From assembly GCF_017654505.1 (NCBI RefSeq), contig NC_054555.1, positions 5,948,335 through 6,012,334 on the forward strand: a stretch of DNA of 64,000 bases, in the 5' to 3' direction. Numbering within the stretch: the first letter of the stretch is position 1; every line of letters starts with the position of its first letter. A program made the translations under genes and the position numbers. This stretch comes from Polyodon spathula (lineage: Eukaryota; Chordata; Actinopteri; Acipenseriformes; Polyodontidae). The notes under the pieces were generated by a model, which was not told the origin of the DNA, did no database searches, and was given only the letters and a program-made list of their open reading frames with translations. This document shows, in pieces, positions 1 through 14,100 of this stretch.

Positions 1-3000
1 GCACAAAAGTACTACTTAGTTACAAACCCCATTGCTAGTCATCTAAATAGTACGGCAAACATTAAAGGGGTTAGACCTTTTATGACGATTTGCCGTGAAT
101 ATGTAGAATTAAAGTTATTTTTTAGATCAACACATTTTTTTTCTTTTTTAAATAAGAAGGAAACGTAATTCATTGCAGGGAACTAAATCTGTATTATTTG
201 CTCGTACGTTTATTTATCTGACAGGTGGTCTCTGGATGCAGGGATCAGACTTGAGGTAAACCTGATGCTACACCACTAGCTGACAATCTGAGCGAATATA
301 TATATATATATATATATTAGGCCGGAAGCTCTGAAAATAGGTGCTGCAGCAAATTTAGCACAACAGACCAAATCTGGAGCAAACCAAGTACATTTTACTT
401 TACTGATGCACTGTCAAATGTTTGACATCTTAGAACTGCAAATCATTCGGTGTCTCTTAGAGATGTGTGTGCTTGTTCACTGAAAAAACAAGCAAACAAA
501 AAAAAACAGCTTAAAGCCAACAGCCAGACAGTTTATAGAATGGTCATGCATGAAATTGACAGGCAGATTGACTGGTTATTTAATGTGACACAAAAGGTGA
601 CATTTAATATTGTTCCTTCCATGAGGATACACTCATTGATAGTATCTGGGCACAAAATCTTTTGAATATGATTGGTTAACACAGCTATGGTCCTCATTCC
701 TTTTCATACACACACGTTTTTGATGTTATAAATTACAGCAAAGATATATAAAAACAACAAAAATTGAGAAAACGGTATAGCAAAAAAAAAAAAAAAAAAA
801 AGGAGCAGTGAAGGCAGGTATTCATCAAAATTCAGGACTTGTGCAATAAATTACAGATTTAGACCATAACTACAAAAGAAATACAAAATAATGGTGTATA
901 GCAAAAAATAAGTTAACCACAGAACATACAGAGATCTTTAATGAGAAACAAGTTTAAATTATTTTGAATGAAAATCGCAACATTCTTTGGATAGTCTCAC
1001 CGATTAGTAAAACACACATTCACAAAGCAAAAACCCCAGGGCGAAGTTTGCATCAGATTTTCATGCATGTAAAGGACCAACTAGTAACGTAACAAAATTA
1101 GAAAGAATATCTTGTATTTTTTGATGACATTAAAGAATAACTTAATTTAAAACGTCTGAGTATTTGGAATAAAAAGTAAAAATGCTGCACACCTTTTCCT
1201 GTAACAAATGCTTAGTGAATCTGACACAGTCTTTTTTTCAAGATTCCTCACCTAGACAAGTCACCTTTCAAGGAAAATTGTGTCTGAACCACTGTTTATT
1301 TCAACTGAGAGCCACCTCATTGATTTAAAATGTCATAAAATGTAAAACCTTGCTCCTGATTATATATATATATATATATATATATAGATATGATAATATA
1401 TATATATATTATATATATATATGGATATAATATATCTATATATATATTATATATATTATATATAGATAGAGATAGATATAATATATATATATAGCTATAG
1501 ATATGTTATATAGCTGTGAGTGTGTGTTCAGGTATGTTCTCCTACACTTGGAAGTTCAATAGACAGGGAATAAAGCAGTTTGTCTGTTGTTTTTTTTTTT
1601 TGTTTTTTTTAAATAAATCCATCTCTCAGTGTAAGCCAATTTGCTGATCATCCTAAACATGATAGCATTCCACCAGTTAAAGAATCAACACATCTGCAAA
1701 CATTTATGATGATATTGCCTTTGTTACATTACTTATCAAATATTGTTTTATTTGATGCATTATCTTTTGAATTTACCAAAATGTAGTACAGTCACACTTT
1801 TATTATAGACCATCCGTTCATAAAGGACCTGTCCATACTCACTCCAGTGGTCAATATAAACAGGTTTGACTGTAGTAACATGCAGAGGAATTTGAAGTCT
1901 CTGAAGCAAACAGGGAACAACTCCTGCCTTTTTTAAAATTTTTATTTGGAGAGTTGATTTCTAAAGCAATGTACAGCCTTACTCACAAGAGTAAAGTCTG
2001 CATTGTGCACATTCAACAAGAGTTGTGTATACTGTCAGCATTGTTGTCCAACACTACAAACTGAAACATGAAAGCATGCCAAAAATAAATCACTTAGAAA
2101 ACATACACATCTCCATTTTTTCTCAATTAAGGATACTATTTATTTTGATAAAACTAAACATAAATGTATATGTCTTGTCTCAATGTCAATAGAGGAAGCA
2201 GAAAAAAAGTTACTGGCATGGAAGTACAACCATTTCTAGACTGTTTAAATGCCACAGAGTCTCCTGGTAAAATGTAAAGCTGCACAGCTTGCGTTCGTCT
2301 TATTAAAAGTAAAAACCGGCAAGAACACTTTACTAGTGCTGGGGTGACAGCAATAAATATAATGCTGTACACAGCCCATGGCAACTATGTTTGACATATG
2401 CCTGATGATTTCGTTATCATTAATAAGACACAACTATTTCATTGATTTAGCATTTGAACTGGCCACTGTGTCTCAACGCGGTACCTTAGAAGCCAGCATA
2501 ATTTGCCAAAGCAATATAGTTTCATTTGAACTTTTACTTGTGAAAGGCTAGGAGGTTGGCACGGTATTGGGAGTTTGTTTCTGATTGGTTTCCCCACTGC
2601 AAACCTCTTTTACAGTACAGTTTTTTTTTTCTTTTCACCATTCACAAGATAAAGCTTCCGTGAATACGCCTGGACACGTTTTTCCAATACAAGAAATAAA
2701 ACGAAAAAAAATCTGGAAACACCCAGAACCGATGCATCTACACTGTATATCAACCTGAAGAACACCCAAAGCAGCATCCAGTTTCCATAGGAAAACTACT
2801 GAAGACAACTGAACCTGGAAATCGAGGTTCGGCTGCCCGCTTCTAGATTTGACTCCATTGCCGCAGCATTCTGACAAGCCCAGGTTTAGCAGCAAAAGGC
2901 AGCAATATACAAAACTCTATTCTTTTTTCTTTTTTTAAACAAAGTGCTTTTTTTCTAATATATTTATCAATGTAATATAAACTCAACATTTAAAAGATAC

Positions 3001-4603
3001 ATTTCAGCTTATTTTATTTATAATGTGAAACACTGCATTCAGGATGGCATAAACTATTTGCATTACAGACTCATAAAAAAAAAAAAAAAAAAAAAATTTT
3101 TAAAAAACTACACTTTAAATCAATTCTGGTTGCTGTAAAATGCCAATCTTAAAAAACCTCTTACCCTAAATGAACACGGACATGTTTCCTGAATGATCAT
3201 TAGATTGCTAGTTAGTAAACCGGTACAGTATATTACTGTAAAAGTTTATAGAATACATTTGAATTAGTCTAGTGTTAAATTACCAGCTGTTTCCTAACTG
3301 CATGCTAAATTTACTGAAAAGCACACAGTTCCAGAAATTCAGCATGTATTCGATTCTGACAATACTGTCATTAAAATGTCTTGAGAGAGAGGTCAACTCT
3401 ATCAAACTGCTCTTACCAGGCACGGTGTACTTATTCTTTCTCCAATTGCTTGTTTCCAGGTACGTGGTCAAAAGCATTTAGTTTTCAATCAATCAGATAT
3501 AGATCTGGAAAAAAAATATATAAATTCAAAATAACTGTATGATTTGGACTTGATCTGCAACTGGCCGATTTGAGCTTGGGACTTTTTGGCCCATGGAAAC
3601 AAGGATAGCATGACGCAAGTTAAGTGTGTTTTATGAAAATCACCAAACAGACCTATTTCAAGAGAACATGCTCCATCTTATGGTAATTAAAACGGTCTTC
3701 CAGTGTGACATGTAATAGAAAAATACATTTACATTACACTGATCTACTTAAATCAGCTCAAAGTAAAGCTATTGAGCCAACACTTGGTTACAATGTAAAC
3801 CTACCAGTGTCTCTGAACAGATGTGATCCTGCACTTTGCCTGTTACGATTGTCATGTTGACAATAATGTTAAAAAAAAAAAAAAAAATAATAATAAAATA
3901 AAAAAAAAGAGTTGTGTGAAAAACAAAAACAATTGATTGGCTGATCAACTGAAATTAATTTGACACACTGCTCTGACTAAAGTAATTTTCAATATCTCTC
4001 AAACTGTTAAGTGTTAGCCAGGTGAACTTCTTTGGAAACTTCCTCATCAATCTACCCTCTTTATCTGGGCTATACTGATCTGCCTTTTGAACATGAAGTA
4101 TGTCTCGGAAAACGGGATTCCATTCTGTTGAAAATATCATATTACAAAACTGAGCTAAATAATAACAGATATTAATGGCATTCTGTTAATAAACTTGTAT
4201 ATGATTGACTTAAACAGCACTGTGTTAACTGCAAGCCACATGTTCTAAACTACTATGAACGGCTAAGTTCTGGATTATTATATTTCTACCTCAGTTTATG
4301 GCTACAGGCCTGAAAGACGCAATTACTAGTTTACTAATATGTTACTAGCACTTTTATTTGGTCTTCTGCAGACAAAGCTCTCCATTCCAGACATTACATA
4401 TCCAACCTGACATTTACCTTTCCACTCTCTTCAATGGCAAACCTGTCTTCAGATATTTCAGAAAGCACAAAGAAACCAGAAACACACACTGACCCTACAT
4501 TATCTCCCCTTAAATAAAGCATCTTACTGATTTCAGTACTAAAAACAGATATTACACAGTGCAAACACAAAGCAAATTTGTTTTTTGTTTTTTTGTTTTT
4601 TTT

Positions 4604-4634
<31 letters not shown>

Positions 4635-4779
4635 GGGGTTGTAGGGGTGGGGGGGGGGGGGGGGGGGGGGGGGTAGGGGGGGGTTTTGTAGTTAAATATT
4701 TACCTATTTGCTACGATGAACAAAAGGTATTTCCATATACCTATGTACATGTTTATATAAGTTATTTTTTATTTATTTA

Positions 4780-4816
<37 letters not shown>

Positions 4817-6301
4817 TGTTTTTTTTTTTTTTTCTGAAGTAGATTTTTAGAACTGTATCATGCGCAATAATCCATTAAGTGCTATTTCTGGTAATATTTT
4901 ACAAGCTAAATAAAATGTACATTGAAAGCTCCAGGTTCTTCTATTCTATTCTTTTCTTTATAAAAAGTAAGTACAATATATACCGCATTTATGTAATTTA
5001 AAAAGGAAAAAATCCCAAACTCTTTTCCTAACAAACCTGTCTACTTCAGCCAACAACAGGAACAGCAAACCTGTATAAAGTATGTTTGAATGCTCCTGTT
5101 GAGAATTGGACCCAAGCAATACATTCACAGTTCAATGAATTCCCCTGACCCTACCACTTTTTCTACATTCAATACGGTATCAGGTAAGCTGTGCAAAACC
5201 TTACTTAAACTGGCTATTTGCCATTTTTGTTGCATTCATCTTTGGTACAAAAAACAAACAAACAATCAAAATATAGTGTGCAAATAGTTTTTCATGGTAA
5301 AGTACCAAAAACAAAAAGTTATTTTCAGAGCCATCTTATGATACAATACACAGACTCTGTGGCATATATCTACATTTCCAAATATTCCTATGTACATTCA
5401 AAATAGTTTAAAGAGCTAAAATACATTACAAATCCACAAATTAGCCATCTGTACTATACATCAAGACTTTTTTCTTTTGTAAAAAGCATACTTTCCTTAA
5501 ACTTCTGTATTAAATACAAGGCACAATGAGTATTACTTTGTACATACACATGAAGTTATATATTAAGCTCAAGAATTTAAAACTTTATACACTATACTAG
5601 CAATGTCTATAAAGTCCAAATGTCAAGATTTCAACCAAAGTGTATGGAAGAAAATTAACATCTTGTTCATTTATTCAAGCACTCATATATGAACTATTAG
5701 CCTAACCACTTTATTATGGTAGTTTTATGCTCCATCATCTCCTTAACCTCCTTCCCTTTTGTCAGACCCCAAACATGCTAAAAGGGAATAATGGAACCTT
5801 CCATTGCCAAAATCACACTACATAACTCAGAGTACAAGGCTGATGTTAAACTAGGAGTAGACATTTCCTACTCGGCTGGAATCTAAACGGCCAACAAAAT
5901 CTCCAACTCATCTAAATCACGTGCAATTTTTATGCTCCGTCTATCTTGCATTTACTATGTATACTACTAAGAATTTTGGATAGCATTTGCTGTAGGTTTC
6001 AGTTCTGTAGCATACCCACCAAAGTGCTGTTTCTTTTTCCTGGGCAGGTATAATTTTTCTCGTTTTCACTTAATTTGTAACGAGTGGCTCCTACATGACA
6101 CTTACAAACCACATGCACAGAAGGCGAGAAACACAGTAAAGGCAGAGATCCTGCATTTTTGTTGCACAGTTCTAAATATTACGTTTGTAGATGTATTCCT
6201 TGATGTAAATGAACATGCAAAACACTATGATATTACAGTGTCACATTAATGGCGCGGATGGTTGTCTCTGCCTCGGGCTCCTGTTGGCCCATGGCAACAG
6301 G
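1..6301 (-). other. crebrf: crebrf 3' UTR and downstream region
   Basis: No convincing coding exon on either strand. The stretch directly follows the crebrf stop codon on the minus strand. CREBRF mRNAs in other vertebrates have a 3' UTR of several kb, so much of this is probably 3' UTR, but I cannot place the poly(A) site. It holds a TA repeat at 296-318, a degenerate TA/TAGA block at about 1360-1500, A-runs near 782-800 and 3077-3096, and a T/G homopolymer block at 4580-4683 followed by T-runs to about 4833. Confidence 0.45.
4580..4683. repeat. T-run followed by interrupted G-runs
   Basis: A T-rich tract (about 4580-4613) passes directly into 25 G (4614-4638), then short T/A interruptions and another 25 G (4649-4673), ending with 8 G at 4676-4683. 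More T-runs follow at about 4782-4833. The block lies in the presumed crebrf 3' UTR. Like the 7267-7327 run, it could be real low-complexity DNA or a sequencing artefact. Confidence 0.9.
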
Positions 6302-7266
6302 TTACACTTTCGATGTCGGCACGCGGAGTCCCACAAGGCCTCCTGTTGGATCTCCGCCAGCCGTCTTCTCCAGGATCTGGTTAACAAAGTCCGACGTCTG
6401 CCCACCTACAGGAGAGCTCACTAAAAGGCAGAATAAAGGACAAAATTGAAACGAAAATGTTCAGGTTTCAGACTAACCTGGTTAAAATCTAAACAATTAT
6501 AGTATTAATAGCCATGTTTACAGTGGCATGCTATGTAAAGGCACAATAGCACTGCCATGGCTACAGCAGGGCTATCACTTAGATATAATCCAGACCTTAA
6601 CCTGTAAATACCTGATCTGGTGATGTAACGCGATTGCCTGAGATTATGAATTGGGAACCGGGAAACTTTCAGAGCAGACTCTTGAAAATGTGCTTCTTAC
6701 CAAGAGTTTCCTTAATGAGCCGCTCAAGTTTCTCAGTCATGCTGGTTCCCTTGTCCTCTCTCAGAATATGCACTCTGGTGACAATTTCTTGTTTGACACC
6801 ATTGATCACAAACAGGAGCTTATCTGCAAATACAAAATACTTCACTTTAATGCAACCTTCAGACAACTTTCATTCATACATTGTTTTTTTTATGTATTAC
6901 CAAACATTCAAAATGTTTCCCCCAAATTTTATAAATAAAAAAAATACATAATCCTAGATAAAACAGTACACTTTTACTAACACGTAAAATATAACACAGT
7001 ATAATCACCACTGATAATAGATGGATCATTTTTAAATTAGCATTTTAATTTTGAAGGTTTTCCGACAAAGACAGGATTTAGGACCACAATAGAATTCTGC
7101 ATGTTATAGTACAGTACTCTATTAAGGTATTAATGATAAACTTAGGTGAAACACAGTTGTATAAAATTAGCTACTTCCACAAAGAACATATTTACCATAT
7201 TCTGTATTGAGGCCCCAGAGTTTCACTTTATTGGCCTCATACTGTGCCTTTTTCTTCAGCCGGCAA

Positions 7267-7328
<62 letters not shown>

Positions 7329-10300
7329 ATTGGAGAATGATTGTAGCCAACCCTCTTTCTGTTCTGTGACAATTAAAATACACTTCCACATGTGCCTTCT
7401 GTAAGGGCTGTAGATAAAATGTGAATGTACACTATGTGTGAGCAGTTTCTAAGGGAAGTGAATGTGTATAAACTTGAAATGCAGGACTAGTCACTGCTAA
7501 CAAAAAAAAACATATAAAGCCCTTTAATTAGTCGCTTTTGACGGTGTGATGGTTGAAATTGGCCTATAGATCAGTTTAGATGACTAAGCAAAAAATAAAC
7601 AAATAAATAAATAAAGACCCTTTGCATCACAGCTCAAGCCAAAAGAAAGTGAACTATATCAGGTTCTTGCCAAAAAGCCTTTTTTTTTATTGTCTTAAAC
7701 GAGCAACACATTCCAGCTTTATCTAGATTCTAAATAAAACAGAACAAGTACATTGTTTTGTTGCCTAGAGGGATTCATAGTTTACATATACAGGAACTGA
7801 AAACAACACTTATGTAGGTTGATAAGAAGATTTGCATCTACAGTATGAAGAGTAGCTCAGGCATTGTCAGACCCATGCGTATACAATTGTGATATAACTG
7901 GACAGCCTTATTTACCCTAACCAGAGGCCAGAGCAGGTTGTCACAACCAATACTTTGATACCCAAAGAATGTTTGTTAGGTAATAAACATATTAAGCTTT
8001 AAGCATATGTACATGCAACCCCACTATATGCAATGGCCAGGAATACTCTTCATAGAGGATATCTTTTTTCTCCAGAGTTTGGGTCTTCTTACCTGGAAGC
8101 TAGTTTGTTCTTCTCTTTCCGAGAGCGTGGCCGGGCAGTCAGTGGAAGCTCACTGACTGGAGTAAGATCACTGATCACCTTGTTTAGCTTTCTCAACTCA
8201 TTCCCAATCTGAAGAAGCTTTCTGGGGTTCGGAGTCAGGTCTTCCACATCGGTTCTGCGAGACTTCTTTACAGTGTACTTCCCTGTTTGAATGAGAAGAA
8301 ACAGATTGAGGCATGCTCTGGATCACCGATACATTCAATTAATCTTTAAAAAGGTAGCATGAAAACGAGATACACTGTAATGTGATTGGGAATGTTAAAG
8401 CCCTCACCGTGGAGGTGCCCGTTCTTCTGGAACATGTTGCTGGGCAGGGTGTCTCGATCCCATTCTGAAGGCTTCAGCATGCGTTCTTGTTTGGAAGGTG
8501 TCAGCTGCTCACTGTACTCCCAGAAGTACCTTCTTTTGCCTCTCTTTCTGGATAGTCCAGCTGGCACCCCTTCCGCTGGGTCATTATCACACCCTGAAAT
8601 GCAAAACAGCAATCCACTGGTGAGCTTATCGATCAATCACTAACTAACTAAAAAAGGAAAATCAGTAACTAAGAAAAACACTTGGCTTGTCCTCCAAATA
8701 CATCACCAATAGAACAAAAAAAAAAAAACAGTTGCTTCATCAGTCAAATACCTTACTTGGGCAACAACCTTTTAAATAATACAATACAACAGTGCATTCC
8801 TTTTCATTTCTACTGCATCTCAAGGTGCAGTAAAATAGCAGTGCTAAAACAGAACATTCTAATTTAAGGGTCTACCAACATGCTTACTCTATTTTGCAGG
8901 ATCAGTATGTCATAATAAAGCATAAATTGCATAAAGATTACACTGGCAGTTTGTGAATCCAAACTTGATCCTATTTTGTAAACATTATGTTGACCAAGCC
9001 ATATACAGAGACTATGGTTTACTTATAGAATAATCACAATGCAGTAACTCTTAAAGGTGTACAAGCTATTGCAGCACATTCAGTCTAAACTGTAAAGCAG
9101 TCTGTCTCTCTGTCTTACTAAACAGAAATGGCTGTTAACTGTGAACATAAAACACACATACAAAGACACACACACACTTAAATAACTTTCAAGATTAATC
9201 AAACCATACTACAGCTCCTTAATTTATTTTTTACTGAAAGAAAACCTACCTTACCAGAAATACAAGAAGTAAACCTGGCAACACCAAAGCTCTGCTTTGT
9301 GTATTTACACAGCACTTTAGCCTCCCTGACATAAATATCTGAAGAATACACATACCTGGTTCAGAGAAGGTATCGCTCATGTCGTCTTTATCATCCGCAT
9401 AGTCCTCCTCTTCCTCTTCCTCCTCATCCTCTTCATTCTCTGAGAGCTCATGTTCGCTCCCAAACCCTTCGTCATGGTCTTCATCTTCCAGCTCCTGCTC
9501 TTCAAGATCTTCTTCTTTCCTCCTCCCTCCTCCTCCTCCTCCTCCTCCTCCTCTTCCTCCTCCATCTCTGGTTTGGGCTGCTCCTCCATGCCCTCATCCG
9601 TCACAAAGAGAGAGTAGTTGTGCTCTTCCTTCTTCTGAGACTGGTCCAGCACCAAGGCATTGGTGGGCAGTAGTCCCTGACTCACACCAGGAGAGGTGAA
9701 GAGCTCATGGCTCTCCACTAGGGGGGTTCTTTTCTCGGGAGCAGCGGTGGTGGCTGCAATCTCTGTGTTCTGCTTTTCAGCTTTCATTTCAGGCACTGCC
9801 GCTCTGCACTCGCTAAATGAAGAGCCAATGGTGATGCCAGCCTGGACCTGTGAGGCCTCCACTGCTGGTCTGAGTGGTACTGTATTGATCCTGACTTTAG
9901 CCTTCCTGACATAGCCCTTGGTATCAGAATGAAAAGATGTGACCTTAGCGCTCTGTATCTGAGTTTTGCTGATGGTTTCTGTGCTGGAGGGTACAGGCCT
10001 GGTGGCTTTCTGAAAGCTTTCGGCATCATCTGGAAGGGAGTTTCTCGCAGAAGACGCAGACGAAGTCGGCAGCCTGCTCACCATTTTCTTCCCGCTTAAG
10101 GAAGACGCAAGCATATTTGACTTCTGACTCGGTAGCAGATCAGGGTGATAAAGCAGATCTGAAACAGGCTGGGAATCCTCACTGTTAAGTTGTGCTAAGG
10201 TTGGTGTTTTTCCAATGACTTCCTCATCTTGATAAGGACTAGAAAAATCATCCAGTCCCAGAAAATCCACTTCCTTGGTTCCCCAGATATCACAGCTGGC

Positions 10301-10997
10301 TAGCTTTGTGTACTTGGTTAAGTCTTCCCAGTATGTATCCCACTGTTCAAAGTTTGAGTTATATGTTGGGTCACTGTCCAGCACTTCTTCTATGTCCTTG
10401 CATACCTCAATTGATAGGACATCACTTCTAGGACTTTGCCCGCAAGACATTTCTCTGTCCTGAGGGGAATCAACAATTTTAATTAGCACAACTATATATA
10501 GTAAGTTAGGGTTAAGACAAAAATCATTCATTATCATATTTTATTATGATCACTTATCTTGAACTGTGTTATAGTGTAGAACTGCAATAGATTTGTTGTA
10601 ACATATTAAGTTCAATGACTAAGTATGAAAGTACTACTATACAAGACAGTCATTAAACATAAATTTCCTTTTTACTCGGTGCTTACCAGTTCGTACATGA
10701 AATCTGGATCAGAACTGCTAGCCAACAGGTCTGTGCTGGTCAATACTTGATCAGAAAAAGTGTGGTTCTCAAAGGCATCCCCAAAAGGAGGTTCCATCTC
10801 ACCAACGCAAGGCTGGAAAATATCATATATACAATAGCAGGTATTTTCCCTCATTTTAATTCTGCTAACTTCAGAATTCTACACAGTAACATATAACTAG
10901 CCTACTGGTAAATACTGAACAGCATCTCATCAAAGGTAAAACACTAAAACAAGACAGGTTTGAGGCATTCACAGCCCCAACAGCTTACCTGAGGCAT
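6302..10997 (-). CDS. crebrf: CREB3 regulatory factor (CREBRF), multi-exon
   Basis: Coding exons (minus): 10997-10989 (MPQ), 10812-10687, 10459-9356, 8593-8408, 8282-8093, about 7268-7196, 6823-6701 and 6405-6302. They give about 638 aa, against 639 in human. Conserved blocks are easy to see: [12 protein letters not shown] near the N-terminus, [40 protein letters not shown], an acidic Glu-rich stretch, [18 protein letters not shown], then the basic region and zipper ([34 protein letters not shown]) and C-terminal [13 protein letters not shown]. In mammals the protein binds CREB3/Luman, promotes its turnover, and is linked to nutrient storage and stress responses. Two oddities: exon 10459-9356 is 1104 nt where the phases require one more base, with the shift inside the GAG/GGA repeat near 9515-9550; and the acceptor of the bZIP exon is lost in a G homopolymer at 7267-7327. 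Identity is very secure; integrity is uncertain. Confidence 0.96.
7267..7327. repeat. 61-base G homopolymer over a splice acceptor
   Basis: An uninterrupted run of 61 G on the plus strand (C on the crebrf sense strand). The previous crebrf exon ends in AG of a split Arg codon, and the next residues must be Ala-Cys-Arg-Leu. The C/T of the Ala codon is at 7267-7266, so the first exon bases and the acceptor AG should lie at about 7268-7271, where only homopolymer is present. It is either a real expansion or a base-calling or gap-filling artefact. Confidence 0.95.
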
Positions 10998-11169
10998 TGC
11001 CAAGCCCAGATCCCCTCTGTCTAATTCCAAACTTTTTTGTCGTGTCACGGGGGCCGTCGTTTCCAGCTTTGTTTTAATTAATTAATTCCATCACAACAGG
11101 GTATTTTTCTTTATTGCCTCAATAGCTTGCTAAAGCTTGCTTGTCTGGTCCTCTTCTGTTGATTCTTTT
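10989..11169 (-). other. crebrf: crebrf start-codon exon with 5' UTR
   Basis: Minus-strand exon inferred from an acceptor (TTTCACAATAG) just above 11169 and the donor after ATGCCTCAG at 10989. Only the last 9 bases are coding (Met-Pro-Gln), matching the human MPQ start. The rest is 5' UTR with an AT-rich middle (repeated TTAA near 11075). At least one further non-coding exon must lie upstream. Confidence 0.6.
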
Positions 11170-14100
11170 CTATTGTGAAAGAAGAAAGGAATAAAAAACA
11201 ACACAAGAGCCAACAAAGCATACATTTCTCGTAACTACAGTATCTGGAGCAAGTTTTTTTTTTTTTTTTTTTTTAATTTCTTACAGAATTATTAATTAAT
11301 TGACAGGGATAGAAAATGAAGGTATATACGGGCAGATAGGAAAAAGGTAATATCAGTGGCTTTCATGAAAGGCGGGGAACACTTTAACTGGCTATAGTAC
11401 ACTGTCACTTATGACTAGCTACCAGTATTGCATTACATTTATCACAGTCTGTTGCATAGTCATATTTTATCATGCAATATTTTTAATTTGGCATATCTGA
11501 AGTCACAGTCACAGTTTAGCAATTGCAAAGGATTTTACTTATTTTAAGGTTTGTTTGCCCCTTAAGCAGAGCCAGACACTAAAATTGCATTTTAAAGCAC
11601 TTTCATGCAGTTTTATTACTGGAGTTTTATTACATGGAGTACTAAACTATACTTTTTTTTATTATTTTTTTTTTTAAAGTTTCTAACTAGGTCGGATGGC
11701 TAAGCCATTTACCGATTTAAATAAATAAATCTATCAATCTGTTACACACGAGCACACAAACACGTTTCACACAGCACCTTTTTTTCCAGGCTTCACACAA
11801 TGCCTTTGCTTCTACACCGATTTTCATACACAGACTGCCCAGTACCAACCTTTGGTTACTGTTATATACCTGCCTGCGGATTACAGGCAGGTGACATTAA
11901 ATTAACTAAAGTAATTAATTTACTTGCAATTACATCCACATTTATCTTTCAGTGACAAAAATTAACACTATCCCTGCCAACCACCAACACATTTTTTACC
12001 GACAGGGATTTGCCCTGCGACACAATAGATAACCTGTTTTTAAACAGAAACCTTTATTTTACCAGCTACCAGTGTTAGAGATACTGACTGCAGGATGTAC
12101 CTTTAGAATACCTCTGCAGTGTTTTATCCCTGCATCAGGGATAAGATTAAACCCATGTTCAAATATCAGCAGAATATGTATCAGTACAAAACTTAGATGC
12201 AGGGGCATTTGTCACAAGGTTCAAGACAGACAACTGTGTAAATAATGGAAAGACGTTTAAAGGGGTTTAACTGTTGAACACAATTAAAGAAAGATATGAA
12301 AAGGACAACCCTGCATCCTGGCTGGTCCTGTTGTGGAGGTTTTACCTTTATTAGAGGATATAATAATTCTTTGGGAGCTTTTTATTTCCTCAAGGCTTCA
12401 GGGCATTAATGCACATCCTGGTGTTTTTTTCACTTATACACCCTACAAATTGCAGTACTTTTGACAGTTAGGTAAAACATAATAATTTAACCTTAAATGT
12501 GTACAGTGCTGTACCTTTAAGAAGCACTTGCAGTTCCTCTAAGCAATTAACCTATTATCATACAAATCTTGACTTAAGATTTGAGAAACCAGGTGATACG
12601 TGTCATACTTTATTCAGCATTGTTTTTTCAGGACCCGAAGGCTTTGTTCCTAAATAAGCAATGCTGCACAGCTATATTAAAACAACGTTCACAGCAAAGC
12701 ACCTGATCAGGGCTGAGGGAAAACAACCACACTGCAAACTGCAAGCTATAAAAAACAGCTAATAATATCACATCTTGCAACCCTTTCAGTTTCCTTTCAA
12801 CCTATTCTGGAGAATGCAAGGGTTTCCGTTCAGCAAGCAATATAAACACTATTCTGTACTTTGTGCTAGGCTGGACAGGAATAGATTACGTCAGTTAACA
12901 CAAACGACACATACTATACAGTACAAAATCATTTTAAACAGCTATTTTTATACTGGAGGTTTTTGCTGTGCTCTTCTTCCCTGCCAGACACTGTCCTTCT
13001 CCTCTGTTCAGCAAACAGGATTCTGGAGTGCGGTCGAACCAGCCCACAGGAGTGTTCATATCCAGCAGCAGTAAGAAGTATTGACAAAGCTGGGATGCAT
13101 TCTCTATGAAATATCTATTTTACAAACACCCCTGGATTCCAATTAGTAGAGGTTTTGCTATATTATACTGTACTAGAAAGCAGGTAGATTCAGCAGAATG
13201 AAAAGTGCACTGACTTGTAGCACTTTCTGAAATAAAATAAATGGTCAAATCAGCATTCCACCATCAGAGAATGTATCTGAAAGCCAGCTAGAGACAACTA
13301 CAGCTTATTGGACAGAGAAAATCTAACCAAATATTGGAGCAACAAAATAAGTCTCATAATGTACTTTTAATAACAGAACATGGTATTTAAATAATTGCCC
13401 AGTTCATCAACAGTTCAGTAAAGTGCAGTTCAGGGACTCACAGCCAGAAAGGGGTACTCTGATAAAGTGTTTATAACCTTTTTACTAGACTTTTAACCCT
13501 GTTTTACATACTTATTCTAACTGACTTATCAGTCATCAGGAAGCTTGTGGCTGACACAAACCTACAGTTTATAAAGTACATGCAAAGTAAGTAATATACT
13601 TTCTACTGAAAATTAACTTATTTTTCTATAAACATATTGTGAGAGAAAGAAAAGAAGAATACCCTACAGTATTTTATTAATCAGACACAAAAATATAGTT
13701 TCTTATAAACAGAGTTTTCAAACACACTAATGTGTCTCAGCTATTACAGTAGCTCTTAACTGAAATGTGTCACTTAAGTTCAGGCAGCTATGGTGCACTC
13801 TGTACTAAATACAGCTGCAGTTCAGAAAACCTTTCTTGTTCTGTACTGTACCTTGCCTGCAAATTAAGGTTCGGATTCTAACATAGCACATTGATGCTGC
13901 CCAACTGGGATTCTTAATTGTTTGTGATACTACACTCAGAAATCACAAAAATCATTTTTAGACACAATGAATTGCTGAAGTAGTACGTGAGATTTCAATA
14001 AAAGGAGATTTGTTTACCTCCAACTTTGATGTACAGGTACATTCACCATAAGCCTTAATAATGGTCCCAAGATGCATTTGTGACAAGGTCTTTAAACTGC

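Noticed and set aside
1360..1500. TA/TAGA block considered as a CRISPR-like or satellite array
   Set aside because: Degenerate dinucleotide expansion without unit spacers.
4559..4837. Open frame rich in Phe and Gly
   Set aside because: Translation of the T and G homopolymers; not a gene.
7146..7404. Poly-Gly and poly-Pro frames
   Set aside because: Produced by the 61-G run. The only coding part is the crebrf exon on the minus strand.
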